DNA of 64,000 bases. It comes from Chryseobacterium shigense (GTDB taxonomy: Bacteria > Bacteroidota > Bacteroidia > Flavobacteriales > Weeksellaceae). Position 1 is the stretch's first letter. Each line of letters begins with the position of its first letter. Below, piece by piece: positions 8,056 to 17,900 of this stretch. Made by a program: the position numbers and the translations under genes. The stretch is taken from contig NZ_JACHLC010000004.1 of the NCBI RefSeq assembly GCF_014207845.1, positions 124,001 through 188,000 of the forward strand. The letters are read 5' to 3'. The notes below the pieces were generated by a model that worked only from the letters and a program-made list of their open reading frames with translations, ran no database searches and was not told where the DNA came from.

Positions 8056-9383
8056 TACTGGGCTCTTAATCTGTTAAATTCACTGATAACCTCATGATGG
8101 CTTACTGTTTTGTCCTTAAAATAGGTCACAAAGTGCTGCTTTTCTTCTTCTGTAGCTCCCATCTGGTTTAAAATGTTCAGCAGGTGCATTTTCATATGTC
8201 CTTTCTGAATACCTGTAGTCACCAGGGAACGGAGGGCTCCAAAATTCTGGGCAAGTCCGGACACAGCCAGAATACTCATCAGTTCCTGCGCAGAAGGCTT
8301 TCCGAGAAGTGCCAATGAGAATTTTACCAATGGATGAAGATTGGTAAGACCTCCTACTACTCCTACAGAAATCGGAAGATCAATCCAGAATCTGAAAATC
8401 CCGTTATCTGTTGTGCAGTGTGTCAGGGATCTGTATCGTCCGTCTCTTGCGGCATAAGCGTGGGCACATGCTTCCGTTGCCCTGAAATCATTTCCTGTGG
8501 CAATCACTACAGCATCTACTCCATTCATGATACCTTTGTTGTGGGTTGTAGCGCGGAAGGGTTCAATTTCAGCAATGGTAACGGCCTGTTTGAATTTTGC
8601 AGCAAATTCTTCATTGGAAATCCCGCTGTCGTCCTTTAAATCATCAATTTTACAGGAAACCTCAGCTCTTACGATACAGTCTGGTGTAAAATTGGAAAGG
8701 ATATTCATGACGATCTGAAGTGTATTTTTTTCTTCCTGCGTAAAATCTCCACTCGTTGCAATTTCCTGCTTCATGGTCTTTCCGAACTGTTCAAGACATG
8801 AATTGATAAAATTCGCACCCATGGAATCTACGGTATCAAAGCTTGCTTTAAGCTGGTAGTAATTGGGCATTTCAGAAGTTTTATCCACTAATTTGATATC
8901 CAGAATTCCACCACCGCGTTTTCTCATATTGGCGGTAATATCTTCGGTAGCTTCAAACAGTTTTTTCTTTAAATTAAAATTAAAGAAGTGTAACAGTTTA
9001 TGAGGCTCCACATTGAATATAAAATGGGTATGCCCTAATTTTTCATTGTTGATGATGGTTGTTTTAAAGCCCCCTTTATCAATCCAGAATTTTGCAGCCT
9101 TGGAAGCCGCAGCCACTACAGAACTTTCTTCAACAGCCATCGGAAGAGCAAATAATTTTCCGTCAATTAAGAAATTCGGGGCAATTCCGTAAGGCATGTA
9201 GAAATTGGAGATGGTATTTTCAGAAAATTCTTCATGAAGCTTCTGAAGATCAGCATTTCCGTTCCAGTATTGTTTTAGTATATTTTGATATTCTTCGTTT
9301 CCTTCAAGGTACTCGTTGACAAGCCAATCGATTTTTCCCTGTTTTGTAAGTTTAGAGAAACCTTCTACCGGTTTATGATTCAT
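8055..9383 (-). CDS. Class II hydroxymethylglutaryl-CoA reductase
   Basis: 442 residues; interconverts HMG-CoA and mevalonate with NAD(P)H. Class II features are the N-terminal ENTISNF motif, PMAVEESS with the catalytic Glu near 85, VDSMGANF, HNKGIMNG with the catalytic Lys, GVDAVVIATGND with the Asp, and KGHMKMH with the C-terminal His. The class is named degradative after Pseudomonas mevalonii. Because flavobacteria are known to make isoprenoids by the mevalonate route, a biosynthetic role is more likely here (inference). First gene of a four-gene minus operon (8055, 7888, 6812, 6424). Confidence 0.93.
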   Translation of the reverse strand: MNHKPVEGFSKLTKQGKIDWLVNEYLEGNEEYQNILKQYWNGNADLQKLHEEFSENTISNFYMPYGIAPNFLIDGKLFALPMAVEESSVVAAASKAAKFWIDKGGFKTTIINNEKLGHTHFIFNVEPHKLLHFFNFNLKKKLFEATEDITANMRKRGGGILDIKLVDKTSEMPNYYQLKASFDTVDSMGANFINSCLEQFGKTMKQEIATSGDFTQEEKNTLQIVMNILSNFTPDCIVRAEVSCKIDDLKDDSGISNEEFAAKFKQAVTIAEIEPFRATTHNKGIMNGVDAVVIATGNDFRATEACAHAYAARDGRYRSLTHCTTDNGIFRFWIDLPISVGVVGGLTNLHPLVKFSLALLGKPSAQELMSILAVSGLAQNFGALRSLVTTGIQKGHMKMHLLNILNQMGATEEEKQHFVTYFKDKTVSHHEVISEFNRLRAQ

Positions 9384-9455
9384 AGCATAAATTTAATATG
9401 CGTAAAGATAGTAATTTTGTTAGTCTTTGTTGTGGATAACTTCCATTGAAAAAGA

Positions 9456-9486
9456 TTGACATTTATCAATTTTGGAACTACTTTTG
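9456..9486 (+). promoter_or_regulatory. Promoter of the radical-SAM gene with FNR-like box
   Basis: TTG (9456-9458), 20 bp, TACTTTTG (9479-9486) fits the Bacteroidota promoter. TTGAC-ATTT-ATCAA (9456-9469) overlaps the -33 element and matches the FNR-type box TTGAT-N4-ATCAA at 9 of 10 positions. A box at this position would be expected to repress or modulate the promoter. The promoter is likely; the FNR site is tentative. Confidence 0.55.
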
Positions 9487-9526
9487 AACATTATCTGGGT
9501 ATAAATTATAACATTCCTCTGAAAAA

Positions 9527-10786
9527 ATGAATTTTGAACGCCTGAAAGAAAAACTCGAAATCCTTGCTGATGCTGCGAAATATGATGTTTCCTGCTCATC
9601 AAGCGGCGGAACGAGAAAGAATAAAAAAGGCGCTTTAGGAGACAGCTCTGTAAGCGGGATTTGTCATACCTATACGGAAGACGGGCGATGCGTATCCCTT
9701 CTTAAAATTCTACTGACCAATCATTGTATTTATGATTGTGCCTATTGTGTGTCCAGAAGCTCAAATGATATTAAAAGAGCCGCTTTTACAGTAGAAGAAG
9801 TAGTGGATCTTACCATTAATTTTTACCGTAGGAATTATATTGAAGGACTGTTTCTGAGTTCCGGTATTTTCAAAAATGCAGATACAACGATGGAGCGACT
9901 TGTAAGGGTTGCAAAAAAACTGCGTTTAGAGGAAAATTTCAACGGTTATATTCATTTGAAATCCATTCCGGGGGCAAGCGATGAACTGATGCAGGAAGCG
10001 GCTTTATATGCGGACCGGCTGTCCATCAATCTTGAAATTCCTACGGAAAGCGGATTGAAATTACTGGCCCCTGAAAAAAACCGTCAGGATATGCTTAATC
10101 CTATGAAATATATCCAGAACGGGATTGCTCAATATAAAGATGAAAAGAAAATTTTCAGAAAGGTTCCGAAATTTGCCCCGGCAGGACAGTCTACACAAAT
10201 GATTGTAGGAGCAACCAATGAAAATGATCTTCAGATCATTAAAGTAGCGGATCATTTCTATAAGAATTTCAGTCTGAAGAGAGTCTATTATTCCGGTTAT
10301 GTCCCTGTTCTGGAAGATAAAAGATTACCTTCACTTACAACGGAAGTTCCCATGCTTAGGGAAAACAGGCTTTATCAATCCGACTGGCTGATGAGGTTTT
10401 ATGGTTTTAAAGCAGAGGAAATCTTAGATCCGGATATGCCTTTTTTAGATCTGGAAGTTGATCCTAAGCTGAGCTGGGCATTGAGGCACCTGCACCAGTT
10501 CCCGGTTAATTTACAGACTGCGGATTACCAGATGATTTTAAGGATACCGGGAATTGGAGTAAAAACGGCACAGAAAATTGTTCAGGCACGACGTTTTCAG
10601 GTTTTGAATATGGACCATCTGAAAAAACTGGGAGCTGCCGTTAACCGTGCAAAATATTTTATTGATTTCAATGCAGGGAATACTTATCTGAAATATTTAA
10701 CGGATAAAAATTTCAGAAAACTTCTTGTAGGTGGAAGCTCTTCCAAGTTTCAGAATCAGTTTTCACAGCAGCTGAGCTTATTTTAG
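9527..10786 (+). CDS. Radical-SAM DNA modification/repair-like protein (TIGR03916 type)
   Basis: 419 residues. The 4Fe-4S cluster motif CIYDCAYC (C-x3-C-x2-C, about residues 66-73) is that of radical SAM enzymes. A helix-hairpin-helix, LRIPGIGVKTAQKIVQ (about 341-356), sits near the C-terminus and suggests DNA binding. The family is known as a putative DNA modification or repair radical-SAM protein, found paired with a TIGR03914/TIGR03915 partner, which is exactly the next gene. The reaction is unknown; resemblance to spore photoproduct lyase is only in the SAM domain. Own promoter at 9456-9486. Confidence 0.9.
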   Translation: MNFERLKEKLEILADAAKYDVSCSSSGGTRKNKKGALGDSSVSGICHTYTEDGRCVSLLKILLTNHCIYDCAYCVSRSSNDIKRAAFTVEEVVDLTINFYRRNYIEGLFLSSGIFKNADTTMERLVRVAKKLRLEENFNGYIHLKSIPGASDELMQEAALYADRLSINLEIPTESGLKLLAPEKNRQDMLNPMKYIQNGIAQYKDEKKIFRKVPKFAPAGQSTQMIVGATNENDLQIIKVADHFYKNFSLKRVYYSGYVPVLEDKRLPSLTTEVPMLRENRLYQSDWLMRFYGFKAEEILDPDMPFLDLEVDPKLSWALRHLHQFPVNLQTADYQMILRIPGIGVKTAQKIVQARRFQVLNMDHLKKLGAAVNRAKYFIDFNAGNTYLKYLTDKNFRKLLVGGSSSKFQNQFSQQLSLF

Positions 10787-10789
10787 GTG

Positions 10790-10830
10790 AATTGAAAGAT
10801 TAAAAGATTTAAAAATTCAAAGATTTAGAT
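10790..10830. repeat. Degenerate AAGATT repeat between two operon genes
   Basis: Four loosely spaced copies of AAGATT within 41 bases (GAAAGATTAAAAGATTTAAA and so on). A similar run occurs at 16836-16860. Low-complexity repeat of a type I associate with flavobacterial intergenic regions. Confidence 0.4.
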
Positions 10831-10841
10831 TACCCATCAAT

Positions 10842-11600
10842 ATGACGACTCTCCTATATGACGGAAGTTTTGACGGCCTTTTAACCGCAGTATTTGAAGT
10901 TTTCGAATACCGTTATAAAGATGCGGAAATTATAAGTAAAGAAAGGTTTCATCAGGAAAATATTTTTGCAGAAATTCATGAAGTAGTTACCCAAAATGAT
11001 AAGGCTGAACGGGTTTTAAACAAATTGGAACAAAATATTGGAAAGTCGGGAATTCATGAGTTATTAAAAGTTTATTTATCTGAAGATCCTGAACGGGAAC
11101 CCCTCATTCTGTCAGCTGTACAGCAATCCATCAAATATCCTGGAGAAAATATCCTGCAGAATTATGCAGATCCTGATATTCTGAAAATCTCAAAGATCAA
11201 TAAATCCGTAAGCCGGGAAAGACACAGAATGACTGCTTTTGTCCGGTTTGAGAAGATGCAGGACGGTGTTTTCTTCGCTAAAATAGATCCTGATTTTGAT
11301 GTTCTTCCACTTATACGCAAACATTTCAAGGACCGTTATCAGGATCAGAAATGGATGATTTATGATTTAAGAAGGAATTACGGCATTTTATATGACCTGG
11401 ACAACTGTGATTTCTTTTATCCAGAGGAAAAACTGGATCTAAATCAGTACCAGCAGAAATTTCATGATGAGGAAAATAAGTATCAGAAGTTATGGCAGAG
11501 ATATTTTACGAAGACTAATATTGTGGAAAGGAAGAATTTGAAATTACACGTTCAGCATGTTCCGAAAAGGTACTGGAAATATCTGACGGAGAAATGGTAA
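10842..11600 (+). CDS. TIGR03915 family DNA-metabolism protein
   Basis: 252 residues, starting TTLLYDGSFDGLLTAVFEV, the hallmark of TIGR03915/DUF4130. The conserved core includes RERHRMTAFVRFEK and the Asp/Arg-rich segment DRYQDQKWMIYDLRRNYG. In the related TIGR03914 proteins this domain is fused to a uracil-DNA-glycosylase-like domain. Here that domain is absent, and the protein ends after KRYWKYLTEKW. It lies 55 bp after its radical-SAM partner, so co-transcription is likely. Biochemical role is unknown; a substrate or DNA-lesion adaptor is inference. Confidence 0.88.
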   Translation: MTTLLYDGSFDGLLTAVFEVFEYRYKDAEIISKERFHQENIFAEIHEVVTQNDKAERVLNKLEQNIGKSGIHELLKVYLSEDPEREPLILSAVQQSIKYPGENILQNYADPDILKISKINKSVSRERHRMTAFVRFEKMQDGVFFAKIDPDFDVLPLIRKHFKDRYQDQKWMIYDLRRNYGILYDLDNCDFFYPEEKLDLNQYQQKFHDEENKYQKLWQRYFTKTNIVERKNLKLHVQHVPKRYWKYLTEKW

Positions 11601-11745
11601 TATTATAATATTAATTGAAATGGATTGAAGTTCTCCTCTCTCGCAGCTTGGGCAGATGAAGCAGATTTTTCATTTTGTACTTTTCATTATATTTTTTTCA
11701 TTCATGTTTGAAAATCTGTGATATTTGTAATTAAATAAAAACTAC

Positions 11746-12618
11746 ATGAAAAAAATTATTCCCGTTCTGATTATTGTATTGACAGCTTCAGCATGCAGCA
11801 ATGACAAAGCCATATCCGGAAGCAATACCCAAATTCCAGAAGCTTTTACCCAGCAAAATTCTGTACAGATCAATAAAGATAAAAATACAATCAGAGAGAG
11901 ATTTTCTGCGCCTGAAGGTTATATATGGATTGATGAACAACCGGATTCTTTCGGATACTTTATTGAAAATTTCAAACTGAAGCCTTATGGCAGCCCGATC
12001 CTGAAATATGACGGAACTCCTATTGCAACACAGGATCTTCATGAAACCGTTTTTGATATTGATACGGGCAATAAAGATCTGCAGCAATGTGCTGATGCCG
12101 CAATCCGGCTGAGGGCTGAATATTTATATAAGGCCAAAAGGTTTGATGAAATCAAATTTCATTTTACGAGCGGTGATCTCGTTTCATGGAATGATTATAA
12201 AAGCGGTATCCGTGCTTTCGTGAATGGAAATTCCGTGAGCTTCAGAAAAACAGCCGGTTTTGATGATTCTTACCAGAATTTCAGGAAATACCTGGACCTG
12301 ATCTTCAATTACGCAGGAACCATATCATTAAATAAAGAAACAAAAGCCGTTACAAAAACTTCAGACCTGAAAACAGGTGATATCCTGATTACACCGGGAA
12401 GTCCGGGCCATATTGTTTTTATTTCCGGAGTATGTAAGAATAAAAATGGCGAAAAGTTATTTTTATTAAGCGAAGGATTCACTCCTGCTCAATCTATTCA
12501 TACACTTTCCAATCCTTTTGATAAAAATATTTCGCCATGGTACAATCTTGATGCAAATTCTTCAGAAACAAAAACCGCGCGGTATTTTTTTAAACCTACA
12601 AATTTCAGAAGCTTTTAA
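11746..12618 (+). CDS. DUF4846 lipoprotein
   Basis: Exported lipoprotein of 290 residues: signal peptide with lipobox ending TASAC (C17). The mature part contains the DUF4846 features: RFSAPEGYIWID, LHETVFDIDTGNKDLQQCAD, and HFTSGDLVSWNDY (about residues 135-150). Residues 205-245 (LKTGDILITPGSPGHIVFIS) resemble the Asp/His part of NlpC/P60-like folds, so a cell-wall-acting role is conceivable but unproven. About 145 bp separates it from the TIGR03915 gene, so it probably has its own promoter. Confidence 0.82.
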   Translation: MKKIIPVLIIVLTASACSNDKAISGSNTQIPEAFTQQNSVQINKDKNTIRERFSAPEGYIWIDEQPDSFGYFIENFKLKPYGSPILKYDGTPIATQDLHETVFDIDTGNKDLQQCADAAIRLRAEYLYKAKRFDEIKFHFTSGDLVSWNDYKSGIRAFVNGNSVSFRKTAGFDDSYQNFRKYLDLIFNYAGTISLNKETKAVTKTSDLKTGDILITPGSPGHIVFISGVCKNKNGEKLFLLSEGFTPAQSIHTLSNPFDKNISPWYNLDANSSETKTARYFFKPTNFRSF

Positions 12619-12673
12619 TTATTTATATTCAAAACTCTTATCAACTTACTGCCATTATCTGAACTTGTTTTTG

Positions 12674-12681
12674 TAAATTTG
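12674..12681 (+). promoter_or_regulatory. -7 element upstream of pfkA
   Basis: TAAATTTG lies 20 bases before the pfkA ATG. No TTG stands 19-20 bp upstream, so only the -7 half is convincing. Confidence 0.45.
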
Positions 12682-12701
12682 TGTTCGAAATTTTTTACTA
12701 G

Positions 12702-14724
<2,023 letters not shown>

Positions 14725-14754
14725 TAAGTAATGAGCAATACGCTATAAATAATG

Positions 14755-14783
14755 AAAACCTTCCCGATGGGAAGGTTTTTTTC
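14755..14783 (+). terminator. Terminator of pfkA-gapA
   Basis: Stem AAACCTTCCC/GGGAAGGTTT around a GAT loop, followed by Ts. Confidence 0.88.
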
Positions 14784-14861
14784 AATTTAACCGTTAAAAT
14801 TATACTCTGATTAGCGATTGAAAGTTATTTTTAATATCAAATTAACAGAAGTCTGCTTAAA

Positions 14862-14890
14862 CAAAATACCTCCCAAGATTTGAGAGGCTT
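14862..14890 (-). terminator. Probable terminator of the AT-rich exported protein gene
   Basis: CCTCTC/GGGAGG stem with a 7-nt loop on the minus strand, followed by TATTTTGTTT; about 35 bases after the stop at 14924. Confidence 0.55.
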
Positions 14891-14923
14891 TATTCGGTCT
14901 TCAAAGAATTGTACCTCATTACA

Positions 14924-16510
14924 TCATTCTGCAACAGCATCATTTTTTTTAAATTTATTGATAAACGTTGTAAGATTTGTAGCATACCCTACCATTACCT
15001 GCGGTGCAATATTTTTTGTGTAAAAATCATAATATCCTCCCAATCTAAAATATAGTCCTCCATTTCCATCATTGGGGCTAAGTTTTGTGTAGAAGTTAGT
15101 AGTAAGAAAAAGAGTATTATACAACGTTCCATTATCCTTTAGAATTTCTTTTCTAAAATCCATGCCCTCAATTATATTCAAATTCTTATTTGCTCCACTA
15201 TATTTTAATCCTAATAATCCAAAATTTACATCTGCTCCAAAATTAATCTGCGGTCTTATTTCTATTTTTAATCTTGGTCCGTGTGAAATAGAATATAATT
15301 GATAATTGGTAATAATCGTATCCTTTATCGTTTTGAATTTAGTTCTATACATCTGAATACCATAATCTAAAATCCAGCTAGTAGAAGTTCCTTTCCATTC
15401 AAATGAACCGACCCCGATATTTATCCCGGCCTCTACATTATTTTTTCTTAAGAGCTCAAAAGAGGATATACTCAAATTATCTTTTACATTAAGCTCTATG
15501 AAACCACTTCCCTCTTCCTGCCCATTATAAATTGATGCATTCAAGTAAGCCTCTACATACTCAGGCGAATTGAATCTGCCAAAATTCACGTAATTTAATG
15601 GAATTCTTGCCCTCCCTTCTGCCTGTAGCAAGCTATTTCCTCCTTCATTGTTAAATCCTAAAAAATCAGAAAAAATAATAGCCGTAAAATAATCATACAA
15701 TCCTCTTTTTTCTATTTTAAGGTCTTCATCAACTTTTATTTCATACTCTTTATTTTTCAGTGAATAACTATAATTATTTTCAAAAGGCTTATAATCTAAA
15801 AGATCATTACACTCTATATAGTAATAGCTGTCCGAACCTTTTGTTGTATATATTTTAGCACTGTAATTATTACGATCTATAATCGTAGATCTGAAAGGTA
15901 TAGAATACTTATTATTGAATAATGTTGCTTCTTCTTTTAGTATAACAGTTTTAGTACTATCCAATATATTCCCTACGACAGAAATACTGTTTATTTTATT
16001 ATTAAAAAGTCTTATACTTGCATATTTTGGGGCAAAATATAAATATTTATTGGTGCCATCCTCTGCCTTTAATTTAATTAATTCCTTATTCATTTTCAAT
16101 TTTCCTCCATATTCAATCTTTTGTAAATCATACAGTTCAGTTAAAACCTCTTTTTTATTAAAATTTTTCATCAAATTATAATAAATATTCTTCCATTGTA
16201 ATTCTACTTCTGGTTTTAAGACAAATGCAGATCCTATCAACTTTGACTTTTTCATAGTGCTTCCCATCGCTGAGATAAAGGTTTCCTGATCGAAATTATT
16301 GACTATCTCAATGCTTTCCTCACATTCCGTAGCGGTTTTACAAATCTGAATTTTAAATGACGTAATTTTTTCTTTTGTTTTCGTAGTGTTTATTTTAACC
16401 TCATACGGAGTCGATTCGCTGATAAAGTTTCCAAATAACTCATATGAATTTTGAGAAAAAACACATATGCCAATCAATAGCAATACTATAGATAAAATTT
16501 TTGTTTTCAT
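14924..16510 (-). CDS. AT-rich exported protein, unknown
   Basis: 528 residues from the ATG at 16510, which begins a clear signal peptide (MKTKILSIVLLLIGICVFSQ). The open frame continues upstream to 16768, but that extension crosses a terminator hairpin and a repeat and is not coding. The mature protein is rich in Asn, Lys, Tyr and Ile. The second half looks beta-rich (ELNVKDNLSISSFELL, RLKIEIRPQINFGADVNFG, GLYFRLGGYYDF), suggesting an outer-membrane or surface role. No family recognised. Lower GC than its neighbours, plus flanking hairpins and repeats, suggest an acquired gene. Confidence 0.65.
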   Translation of the reverse strand: MKTKILSIVLLLIGICVFSQNSYELFGNFISESTPYEVKINTTKTKEKITSFKIQICKTATECEESIEIVNNFDQETFISAMGSTMKKSKLIGSAFVLKPEVELQWKNIYYNLMKNFNKKEVLTELYDLQKIEYGGKLKMNKELIKLKAEDGTNKYLYFAPKYASIRLFNNKINSISVVGNILDSTKTVILKEEATLFNNKYSIPFRSTIIDRNNYSAKIYTTKGSDSYYYIECNDLLDYKPFENNYSYSLKNKEYEIKVDEDLKIEKRGLYDYFTAIIFSDFLGFNNEGGNSLLQAEGRARIPLNYVNFGRFNSPEYVEAYLNASIYNGQEEGSGFIELNVKDNLSISSFELLRKNNVEAGINIGVGSFEWKGTSTSWILDYGIQMYRTKFKTIKDTIITNYQLYSISHGPRLKIEIRPQINFGADVNFGLLGLKYSGANKNLNIIEGMDFRKEILKDNGTLYNTLFLTTNFYTKLSPNDGNGGLYFRLGGYYDFYTKNIAPQVMVGYATNLTTFINKFKKNDAVAE

Positions 16511-16602
16511 GACTTTCCAATTTTTATGGTTAGAGTTTTTTTGAATTAAAATCCCTTTACATGAAAACTTACTTAAAGAATACAACAGGCTCAAAGTAAA
16601 AT

Positions 16603-16681
16603 TTTCATGGCTATTAGTTTTCCACAAAGTTTGGAATTTCATGAATACAAGTAAATTACCCGTTCGGGTGATTTTGAGTAT
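16603..16681 (+). repeat. Direct repeat, copy 1
   Basis: The first 37 bases (TTTCATGGCTATTAGTTTTC...) match 16930-16965 with about five differences including one gap. Weaker similarity continues through TACAAGTAAA to GATTTTGAGTAT. It is followed by the hairpin at 16720, not by a gene. Confidence 0.7.
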
Positions 16682-16719
16682 CAAAAACAGAGAGTGAAAA
16701 AGCAGTATAAAACAAAAGA

Positions 16720-16747
16720 AAAAGCCTCTCCAGCAACGAGAGGCTAT
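16720..16747 (-). terminator. Terminator-like hairpin without an obvious gene
   Basis: Perfect 8-bp stem AGCCTCTC/GAGAGGCT (16723-16730 with 16738-16745). On the minus strand it is followed by TTTTTCTTTTG. No minus-strand ORF ends just before it, so it is a remnant or ends an unannotated RNA. Confidence 0.6.
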
Positions 16748-16929
16748 TAGTTTATCGTTTTCAAACAACTAAAAAAGAAAAGAATAAACTGTTTTTATAA
16801 CATTCAATTAATTAACTTCAAATAAATCGTTTGTAAAAATTCAAGATTTAAGATTCAATATTTTTCTTATTTGAAAAAAACATAGAAAAAATTAAATCAC
16901 TAAATCCAACTAAACGGAATAAATTGAGC

Positions 16930-17009
16930 TTTCATGGTTATTAGTTCTTACAAAGTTTGGAATTTTATTACAGTAAAAAAATCCCCCTTTTGTGGTATTT
17001 TGCAAGTAT
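16930..17009 (+). repeat. Direct repeat, copy 2 (leader of the LuxR gene)
   Basis: Second copy of the 80-bp repeat; it ends about 30 bases before the LuxR start at 17041 and so covers that gene's likely promoter region. Confidence 0.7.
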
Positions 17010-17040
17010 TTTAATTATTTTAGCTAAAACTAATTTATCC

Positions 17041-17814
17041 ATGGAAAGTTCGGAAAAAAAACATCCGCTTATTGAAATCTGGAATACTTATCCAGGTATC
17101 AGAAGAGACAGAAAAATTCTGGATAAACCACCCATAGAACGTATCATCAGTGAAATATTTGCTATTGGTGAATTTTATTATTATGCCCTGAATCTTACCA
17201 ACAGTACGCTTTCACACCATCATGAAAATATCCTTAAGCTTCATGGCCTTTCGTATTATCCTGAAAACTTAAAAGATGTCATAGATCTCACCCATCCTGA
17301 TGATATAGAGTTTGTAATACAAGCAGAAAAGGTCCTTGTCAACAAAATCACAGAAATAGGTCTTGAGCATCAGCTCTACATCAAAGGCAGTTATTGTTTC
17401 AGGATGAAAACAGCAGAAGGAAATTATGAGCTGTTCCATCATCAGTCTGTTATTACGATGGAAGACGAAACCGGCATTCCTATCCAGGCAATAAACATCC
17501 ATACCAATATTCATCATATCACCAAGGAAAATCCATATACCGTATTGGTTTCCGGGATAGGCCCCAGAAATGATTTTCACCAGGTGAAACTGGACTGCTT
17601 TTCCAAGCCGGAAAATTTTTCTGAACATTTAACGAAAAGAGAAATGGAAATTCTTGCCCTTATTACCAAAGGATATTCCGCACCGGAAATAGCCCAGGCA
17701 TTAATTCTGTCTGAACATACAGTCCGTACCCACAGAAAAAACATCTTACGGAAAACCGATTCCAGAAACAGCAAAGAACTTGTAAAAAAGGCTTTTGAAA
17801 GAGGGCTTATCTGA
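17041..17814 (+). CDS. LuxR-family regulator with PAS-like N-terminus
   Basis: 257 residues from the ATG at 17041. The open frame extends back to 16957, but the extra residues lie in the duplicated leader. The N-terminal 180 residues include a PAS-like segment (GSYCFRMKTAEGNYELFHH, then AINIHTNIHH). The C-terminal HTH is typical LuxR/FixJ: LTKREMEILALITKGYSAPE, then SEHTVRTHRKNILRK (about residues 196-238). There is no receiver domain. It probably senses a ligand through the PAS part. The next gene, an MpaB-like oxygenase 86 bp on, may be a target. Confidence 0.82.
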   Translation: MESSEKKHPLIEIWNTYPGIRRDRKILDKPPIERIISEIFAIGEFYYYALNLTNSTLSHHHENILKLHGLSYYPENLKDVIDLTHPDDIEFVIQAEKVLVNKITEIGLEHQLYIKGSYCFRMKTAEGNYELFHHQSVITMEDETGIPIQAINIHTNIHHITKENPYTVLVSGIGPRNDFHQVKLDCFSKPENFSEHLTKREMEILALITKGYSAPEIAQALILSEHTVRTHRKNILRKTDSRNSKELVKKAFERGLI

Positions 17815-17900
17815 TATTTCAACAGTTAATAGAATTCGGTTTGAAAGGCTGATAAATCTCACCGCTGAACTTCGGTGCAAAACTTGTATTTTTATACAGG

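Larger units (their letters stand above)
16511..17040. other. 530-bp non-coding region with duplicated leader and hairpin
   Basis: Between the exported-protein gene (-) and the LuxR gene (+). It holds two imperfect direct copies of an 80-bp sequence (16603-16681, 16930-17009), a terminator-like hairpin at 16720-16747, and an AAGATT-type run at 16836-16860. I find no convincing ORF in it. Confidence 0.6.

Noticed and set aside
9092..9319. Plus-strand ORF within the HMG-CoA reductase gene
   Set aside because: It overlaps conserved catalytic coding sequence on the other strand.
16511..16768. N-terminal extension of the AT-rich exported protein to 16768
   Set aside because: It crosses a terminator hairpin and repeat copy 1, while the Met at 16510 starts a clean signal peptide.
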